Made by a program: the position numbers and the translations under genes
Notes under the pieces: generated by a model
The model's input: the letters and a program-made list of their open reading frames with translations, nothing else
Told to the model about the DNA's origin: nothing
Database searches by the model: none
Shown here: one piece after another, positions 58,608 to 64,000 of the stretch
How the letters are laid out: each line of letters opens with the position of its first letter
Numbering within the stretch: position 1 is the stretch's first letter
From: Massospora cicadina
Lineage: Eukaryota; Entomophthoromycota; Entomophthoromycetes; Entomophthorales; Entomophthoraceae
NCBI GenBank assembly: GCA_022478985.1
Contig: JAKSZP010013596.1
Span: forward strand, 1 to 64,000
Direction of reading: 5' to 3'
DNA: 64,000 nucleotides

Positions 58608-59300
58608 TGATAAAGCCAAGGAAGTACCACTTCTTCAAGAAAGAGTTGGAATACCTGGGATTTGTGATCAATTCAAGTGGACTGCAGCCGCAAACCCAGA
58701 AGATAGAAGCTATAAAGTGTATGGCTGTACCGAAGAGTGTCTGAGACACCCAAGTATCCCTTGGAATGGTCAGATACTATAGAAGATTTATTCAGGACTT
58801 TACCCAAATAGCTGAGCCATTATTCCTTTTATTAAAGGATCCAAAAAAAGGATTCATATGGAACGAAGAGGCCCAGGACTCCTTCAATGAGTTACGCCAG
58901 TATTTGATAGATTTGCCAATTCTTAAATATCCAAATTTTGATTGGGAGTTTATCATTCAAACTGATGCTTCATTGATGGCAATCTGCGCCATATTGAGCC
59001 AAGTAGACGAACTTGGGGATGAGCATCCGGTGGCATATGTGAGCTGGACACTTCAGTCGCTGATAGGAACTACACCATGACTGAGCGTGAATGCCTGCGG
59101 TCATTTACACATGTAAGCAGTTTTGGGTGTATGTCCATGGAACGCACTTTAGAGTGGTGATGGACCACTCTTTGCTGCGTTGGCTGCACAATCTAAGGGA
59201 ACCAGAAGGACGACTGGCTTGATGGGCACTTAAGCTTTAGGCTTACAATTATGAGATAGTCCACTGAGTGGGGGCTTCTCACCAGAATGCGGATGGCTTA
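58575..59300 (+). pseudogene. RT thumb and RNase H of element C
   Basis: After the frameshift: LMIKPRKYHFFKKELEYLGF, then a TGA at 58742, then MVRYYRRFIQDFTQIAEPLF (58766 onward) and the RNase H core IIQTDASLMAICAILSQVDE, HPVAYVSWTLQS (to 59080). The catalytic Asp in TDAS is kept. The end of RNase H (HQNADGLLQLP at 59268-59310) is in a further frame. Confidence 0.8.
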
Positions 59301-59434
59301 TTGCAGTTGCCAATGGTCCAGTTGGTATACCCGCAGGTAGATGAGCTATTCCAGAGAATGGTCGAAGGAAGAATCAGGGATGAGCCCCAAGAAATCCAAA
59401 GTGCGCTTCAAAAAGCGATGGAAAGACTGAGACT

Positions 59435-60570
59435 ATGGATGGACAAGTATTCAAGACAATCAAAGTGAAAGTGGGTATTGTTCTGAAACTGTCAGAAAGA
59501 GCAGCAATAGTACAAGCAGCTCACAAGGTTGTCAGGCACGGAGGCCTGAGGAAAACAACTGACCATATTTTCCAGAAATATTACTGGGAAATAATCAATT
59601 ACAATGTCGCGGATCATCTGGCTTTTTGTGTGGAGTGCCAGCTGCAAAAACCACATAAGAATACAACTGGATACCAACTGGTCCGCCCTGGATTCTCCTG
59701 GCACATGGTGTCCATCAACGTGATGGGACCGCTGACAATGAGCACAGGGGAGTCAAGTACATCATAGTTGCCATCGACCATCTGATAAGATGGGTCAAAC
59801 GAAGGTCCTAACCAGAGTAGACGCTACCAGTACTGTGAGATTCATCCTGGATCAAGTAGTATACTGGCATGGATGTCTGTAAGTCCTACTGAGTGACAAT
59901 GGGACCAACTTCACATCTCATGTGATCCTGAGGTTAAACGAAATAATGGGGATCTGAGGAGTCATGTCAGTACCATACCAGTCGATGATGAATGATCTGG
60001 TAGTGTGGGTCAATGTGACACTGGCCATGACGCCGAGGAAGCTAGTCACAGGGAGAACTTCTGCGTGGGGAACATACCTGAGTTTGGTGACATTTGCCTA
60101 CAACATTAGTCATCATATGGCAACGGGAAAGACGCCGTTTGAATTATTATATGGAAGAAAGGCCGCGTTGCTGCCAATTTTATATTTGGTGGTGGAACCT
60201 ACATCAGAGATGAGTACTGAGCAATACTTGAACTGACTGATGAGTATCCTGATTGATATGCAACCTCAAGCATTTGATACAACCTTGAAGAAAAGGATAC
60301 AAGCAAAATGAATGGATGACAAAAACTGACCAGCCTTAGAGGTGTATTGAATATGGGAAAGAGTCGCCTATTGCAATATGCATGATTTTGGAAAAAGAAA
60401 CAAATTAGATGTGTCGTGGTCAGGTCTGTTTAAAGTAATTGCCAAGACAGCGACTGATGCTTAAACCATCAAGAATCTCTTGGATAAAAGAGTTGTAATT
60501 TGAGTCCACGCTAAGTATCTAAAGCATTGGATTGAGGAAAAAAATAAAAGAGTTCCCAAAGAACCAATGA
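59435..60570 (+). pseudogene. Integrase of element C
   Basis: The frame 59435-59767 holds the zinc domain (AAHKVVRHGGLRKTTDHIF ... FCVECQLQKPHKNT, HHCC) and INVMGPLTMSTGES. After a frame change come YIIVAIDHLIRWVKRR and LSDNGTNFTSHVILRLNE with the catalytic Asp residues. The frame 59964-60236 has NDLVVWVNVTLAMTPRKLV, where the catalytic Glu of the usual 'GxxERxN' is Val, and ends with GKTPFELLYGRKAALLP. The C-terminal tail (LFKVIAKTAT; VHAKYLKHWIEE) runs to 60576. Inactive by substitution and frameshifts. Confidence 0.8.
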
Positions 60571-60595
60571 ACCATTAAGTTGTTCATGTCCTGGT

Positions 60596-60745
60596 GATTA
60601 GGTCAAGTCCAAAAAAAGAACCTCTGAACCAATCTAGATGGTTAAGTCCAAAAAGGACCTCTGAACTATGGAAAACTGGTAGGTTTAAGTACCCCAGGAC
60701 CCAGTTTGGGGAAAAGATGGACCTCTGAACCAAAACAAGATCAAG
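60596..60745 (+). repeat. Imperfect tandem repeat after the integrase of element C
   Basis: The phrase AAGTCCAAAAA is followed by GGACCTCTGAAC or a variant twice (about 60604 and 60646), and GGACCTCTGAACC recurs at about 60718. Three units share a GACCTCTGAAC core. It is non-coding and lies between the integrase stop and the polypurine tract. Confidence 0.6.
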
Positions 60746-60903
60746 TCACATATTAAAAAAGAAGAATAAAGATAAAAAAAATTGATAAAATATATTGGAA
60801 AAAAATTATAAACCACATAGATAAAAAAGCCGATATATTTTTATTATTTTTATTTTTATTGATTGTCTCCGGTATGGGGATGATTTGACCTATGTCACTT
60901 CTT

Positions 60904-60920
60904 GGGGGAGGGAGGATGGA
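60904..60920 (+). other. Polypurine tract of element C
   Basis: GGGGGAGGGAGGATGGA precedes a TG at 60922, the expected arrangement for the start of a 3' LTR. Confidence 0.6.
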
Positions 60921-61105
60921 TTGCTATAGGAATTAACAGCCTGTCAAAATCAATATGCGATCAGATGCTAGCAAGGGCCTAACCTACATGAAACCAAGTT
61001 CGTTGAATGGACGCTGAGCCCTGAGAAAAAGTGACTAGGGGAAGGGAAATTGAGATGTTGGAAGATTCCAATCGTGAAATACCAGAGTGGGGAGGAAAGC
61101 AGCAG

Positions 61106-61114
61106 TATAAAAAG
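61106..61114 (+). promoter_or_regulatory. TATA box upstream of the 61149 ORF
   Basis: TATAAAAAG sits 43 nt before the ATG at 61149, in a GC-balanced context. Confidence 0.45.
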
Positions 61115-61148
61115 AGGCAATCAGCAAATAACCCTGAGTAATCCCAAT

Positions 61149-61660
61149 ATGGCACAGGAGCCAGAAGATTATTCTGAGCGCCTGCTGACAGGCTTCATCA
61201 AGTACTTCAGACATGTGGGCTGGCAACGAAGAAGGGATGCTTGACGGGGGTTGCCAAATCATGCCCCCTATCAACGCCATCAGTGGAAGATACCAATGGG
61301 AAGCGCCAGAGAAGAGATAGTTGTGCAGAGAGTGGATTGCATCCTGCAAGTGGTGACTACAGGCTTCACAGAAGCTAAAGCTGAACGATTGGTGGAAATC
61401 AGGCAAGGCTGGAAGCTTCATAGACCAACTTTGAAGAACTTGGCCAGAAAATCGAAGAGCATAAGCGGCAGTATCCCAATAAAGAAGGTTGTCAAAATCA
61501 GAGGGATTCAGTGCTGATGTCAAAGCCTTGGTGACTTAGGCCCAGAGTTCAGCGTAGGGGAGCTCGAAGTGTATTCTGTTACTGATTGAGAGCTCAGAGA
61601 CCAGAACAGTGGGTTTGTAAAATTGACTGAGTCAGAAGAGGAACTCAGGGAGCAGGTCTG
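61149..61660 (+). pseudogene. Unrecognised ORF downstream of element C
   Basis: From ATG 61149 (MAQEPEDYSERLLTGFIKYF) a frame continues to about 61660 with TGA at 61242-61244, stops near 61515 and 61588, and no frame change. It is charged and helical in look (EIVVQRVDCILQVVTTGF; KAERLVEIRQGWKLH) and ends with an acidic KLTESEEELREQV. No known domain is seen. The opposite strand is also unusually open (61523-61035 and 62033-61632 in one frame), so the coding strand is not certain. It lies after the polypurine tract, where an LTR is expected. Confidence 0.35.
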
Positions 61661-61901
61661 ACCTGGCCAGAAATGAATGAGCTAGAGCAACCGGCATAAT
61701 CTCCAGAGCATCTATGGTGATGTTTGGAGCATCAGCAAAAGGAGCCAAATCCAGGAGGGTTTCAAAGTCCAACTCTGTAATCAATGGCAGAGGAAGAGTT
61801 GGATGAGGGTTGTTTAAAATGATGGACATCCTGGTTTTGGAGGGATTAGTTACTGTTTCTAGTAATTTGATGGAAGGACTAGCTGCTTGCGCCAGATTAG
61901 G

Positions 61902-61919
61902 TGTCATGTGAACATGACA
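61902..61919. repeat. 18-bp near-perfect palindrome
   Basis: TGTCATGTGAACATGACA has two 8-nt inverted arms, TGTCATGT and ACATGACA, around GA. TGTCA is also the terminal sequence of element A's LTR, so head-to-head LTR tips are conceivable, but nothing around it supports that. Confidence 0.5.
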
Positions 61920-62199
61920 TAATAGTGGGGACCAACCCCAAAGATAAGGCTGGGCGCTTGGAGGCCTAAAAGGTGAAGTTACAGGGCCTCCCAGACCTGA
62001 AGCACACCCTAGACCAGCGCTGGGTAAGGGCAAAATATGCCCAAGTTGGTCCTAGTGGGGTGCCAAGTGCCCAGCCCCTGACGATGGGCCAAGCATTAAA
62101 ATGTACTATCTACCAAATAAAGGCGAATGGTTTGGTTCACTTAGTTGAGGAATGAGGGTTCAAAACCCGTTCCACCCATTAAATAACGCTTGGATTGAA

Positions 62200-62464
62200 T
62201 CCAACTTCAGTCAATAACTCGAGTGAAGTCAGTCTTGGCCTATTTTACTAACTTAGATGGCAGTATTGCCCTATTGGTGAGCCGCTGCTTGGGCCCACTG
62301 CAGCATAACCCCAATTTCCCCATCCGAGCTTAAATACATTTTCCCTGACCAACATTCCTTGTTGGTCAACTTCCCCAATAAAACCTTTTCCTGTTTATGT
62401 TATTTCAAAAATTTATGATTTTCTGAACTCTCCTGTGCGCAAACCTCTTTGAGGAGGTCTCACA
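62200..62464 (+). repeat. End of the presumed 5' LTR of element F
   Basis: The segment ends ...GAGGTCTCACA at 62464 and is followed directly by the F leader. It contains AATAAAACC (polyadenylation-like) at about 62380. The LTR start was not located, and the second LTR is outside the window. Confidence 0.4.
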
Positions 62465-62480
62465 CTCCATTATCCTTGCC

Positions 62481-62807
62481 ATGGCAAATACCATGCAGCT
62501 ATCCCCTTGTGCACCATTTGTCCGCCCAGGTTCCCTCCAACCTGGGTCGCTTAACCCTTTCCAATATGTGCACCGCGCCACTTCTACTGGCGTTTTTATC
62601 ATAAATCTTGTTTTTCTTGGCCTAAGCTGTTATTGCTCCAGCACCCTCTGCTGGGCTCTAATGGTTTTGACATTAATGTCTAGTTCCCTGATGTGCGCTG
62701 TGCACTACCACGCTGGGAACTGGAGAGTTATAGACACTCTCCTTACATTAGTCGACCAACCCTATTTTCTTATGTGCACAAACTTTTTCCGTGTGAAGCT
62801 TTTCTGA
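62481..62807 (+). CDS. Hydrophobic leader ORF of element F
   Basis: A 108-codon open frame directly after the LTR (MANTMQLSPCAPFVRPGSL...) is strongly hydrophobic: GVFIINLVFLGLSCYCSSTL, then WALMVLTLMSSSLMCAVHY. At least two membrane-like helices are likely. Elements A and D have hydrophobic frames at the same position. No capsid or CCHC sequence is seen between here and the protease. The function is unknown. Confidence 0.4.
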   Translation: MANTMQLSPCAPFVRPGSLQPGSLNPFQYVHRATSTGVFIINLVFLGLSCYCSSTLCWALMVLTLMSSSLMCAVHYHAGNWRVIDTLLTLVDQPYFLMCTNFFRVKLF

Positions 62808-63354
62808 GGTGGAAAAAGTGGCCATCAGCTGTGGGCTCCAGCTGTTGTTAGCTGCACCGCTGGTTCCTCTTTTTCCCAAAGGTTGGAGCAACTTGGAGTT
62901 ACTTTGGTTGTCTCCAACTGGAAAGTATCCACCCTTCATGTTTGTACCTGGTGGTTTCAGACACTTTGAGGTTTGAAGGTCAGGATTCCCCAACATTCCA
63001 CCGAATTTCTTAATGTCAATTTAAATAAATGAGTTTTCTTTTACCCCCACATTCAGCTGATGTCATCAGAATTGGCAAAGATGGGCCTGGGAGTGTTGGC
63101 CATGGATATCATCAGCCATTCCATCACGGTTCAAGGGACAAGGTTGTTTACATCAAAAAATGTGTTTTATAACGAAAACATGAGATATACCTCTGAACCA
63201 ATTTTACTCTCATGGTATAGATCTTGAACCCATTCCTGTGTATGGAATCACACCAGAAAATCCTTGTTTGACCTCTTCCATAATTTTCAGCACACGGGAA
63301 GTTAAAAAAGAGCTGCGCCTATTATATGAAAATGTTTATGCACCTGCATAAGGC
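62808..63354 (+). other. Spacer between leader and protease of element F
   Basis: About 550 nt without a long frame and no gag signature. It is equivalent to the short gag-less spacer of element A. Confidence 0.45.
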
Positions 63355-63987
63355 ATGGAGGGGTATGTGGCTTCAGTAGTAAGAGTGGCCAAATATCCCT
63401 CACCCTTTTTTGATTCCCAAACCTACCCTTATGGATCGCTCAAGACAGAAGAAAATTTAGGTGAACTGGGGGCGTTTTCTGCTTTGAATAAATCCCACTC
63501 TGGATACTTTCCCTTGACTGCTACCCTTACATCCTCTTTATGGAAGTTCACCACAACCATTTTAGTGGATACCAGTTCCATCAATAATTTTATTGACCAA
63601 GATCTGGCTGACTATTTTGAATTGAGTTATTCACCAGGTGGTATGGCTAGAGGTGGAGCTTCTCAAGGTATCCCTATGGTGAATGTCATAGGGATGGTGG
63701 ACTACCAGGTGGGCACCTATCTTCTGTCCAATCATTTCCAAGCTATCAAGCACCTCTTGTTCCCCATTATTTTGGGGGTTGAGTGGTGGAGAAAGTTTGA
63801 TGTCCGCACTAATTTAGAAGAAAACATGCTATCTTTGTCTTTGATTAATGGTCACCAATTGATTGTTCCCTTGTCTGAGGATAACGTCCAGGGCCCATTA
63901 CCTCATTGTCCCAATGTTCCAACCCCCTATCTTGCTCCTTTGCTAAAGATTCCCCCTCCGCGGGATTTTCCTTACCTTCCTGTTTGA
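63355..63987 (+). CDS. Protease region of element F
   Basis: A 210-codon open frame of the A/D type. The active-site region reads TILVDTSSINNFIDQDLADY: DTS where A has DTG. Further text (AIKHLLFPIILGVEWWRKFD) matches A's DLLCPVILVVGWWRR. The Pro-rich end (LLKIPPPRDFPYLP) leads toward RT beyond the window edge. Confidence 0.75.
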   Translation: MEGYVASVVRVAKYPSPFFDSQTYPYGSLKTEENLGELGAFSALNKSHSGYFPLTATLTSSLWKFTTTILVDTSSINNFIDQDLADYFELSYSPGGMARGGASQGIPMVNVIGMVDYQVGTYLLSNHFQAIKHLLFPIILGVEWWRKFDVRTNLEENMLSLSLINGHQLIVPLSEDNVQGPLPHCPNVPTPYLAPLLKIPPPRDFPYLPV

Positions 63988-64000
63988 AGGGTTTGCAATC

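Larger units (their letters stand above)
55353..60920 (+). mobile_element. Element C: Ty3/gypsy internal region, PBS to polypurine tract
   Basis: A continuous plus-strand set of gag, protease, RT, RNase H and integrase runs from the PBS to a polypurine tract (60904-60920). It is the best-preserved relative of element E and of the 8.6-13.2 kb relic. The expected 3' LTR is not found after the PPT: the sequence at 60922 does not match 54198-55349. Confidence 0.8.

Noticed and set aside
61035..62033. Long minus-strand frame (two parts, one frame) as a gene
   Set aside because: It is hydrophobic and overlaps the charged plus-strand frame; it has two stops, no domain and no splice or element context. 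Kept only as an ambiguity in the findings.
62100..62200. Possible tRNA or SINE head (GGGTTCAAAACCCG with a T-arm look)
   Set aside because: No anticodon arm, D arm or acceptor pairing could be built, and no target duplication was seen.

Overview
The window is nuclear DNA of a filamentous fungus with a large, repeat-swollen genome. One host-type gene is visible: an intron-bearing fungal NHA1-type Na+/H+ antiporter (16783-18505, minus strand), with five GT-AG introns of only 35-39 nt and CTAAC-like branch sites. Almost everything else is retrotransposon in different stages of decay: Ty3/gypsy LTR elements, a Tad1-like LINE, a LINE-tailed SINE and a further poly(A) retroelement. I cannot name the species. 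The Tad-type LINE, chromodomain Ty3 elements and NHA1 antiporter say fungus; nothing says bacterium, plant or animal.

Layout. 1-462: 3' end of a Tad-like LINE. 1605-8558 (minus): very old Ty3 element with both LTRs, PBS, PPT and a gag with CCHC and Gly-X-Y-like repeats. 8559-13200 (plus): another very old Ty3 element. 13201-16782: AT-rich, nothing recognised. 16783-18505: NHA1. 19143-19391: SINE with a perfect 17-bp target duplication. 20633-27914 (minus): the best-preserved LTR element ('element A', chromovirus type), with 1.6-kb LTRs, GGTCA target duplications and a chromodomain. 27920-32160: gag half of an older plus-strand element ('B'), split at 30270-31448 by a solo LTR of the A family (TGAAT duplications). 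32180-38156 (plus): remnants and 'element D'. 38157-42440 (plus): 5' part of 'element E', whose LTR interrupts D's integrase. 42440-47670 (plus): near full-length Tad-like LINE interrupting E. 50055-53596 (minus): 3.5-kb poly(A) retroelement with a perfect 15-bp duplication and no RT. 54198-60920 (plus): 'element C', same family as E, with a long open RT. 60922-64000: an ORF-bearing segment, then the 5' part of 'element F' (A/D-like), cut by the window end.

How the parts relate. Elements C, E, B and the 1.6-8.6 kb element share a primer-binding site (TGGTGCTCACTACAGG core). A and D carry hydrophobic ORFs next to the LTR where gag is expected, and in A this frame lies mostly inside the LTR; F has a similar ORF. 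Active-site changes (A reverse transcriptase YIND; protease Asp changes in C and D) show that most copies are dead. The SINE tail resembles the LINE tail, suggesting that the LINE moved it. The antiporter has three frame breaks, two of them at T homopolymers, so either it is a recent pseudogene or the assembly has homopolymer indels.
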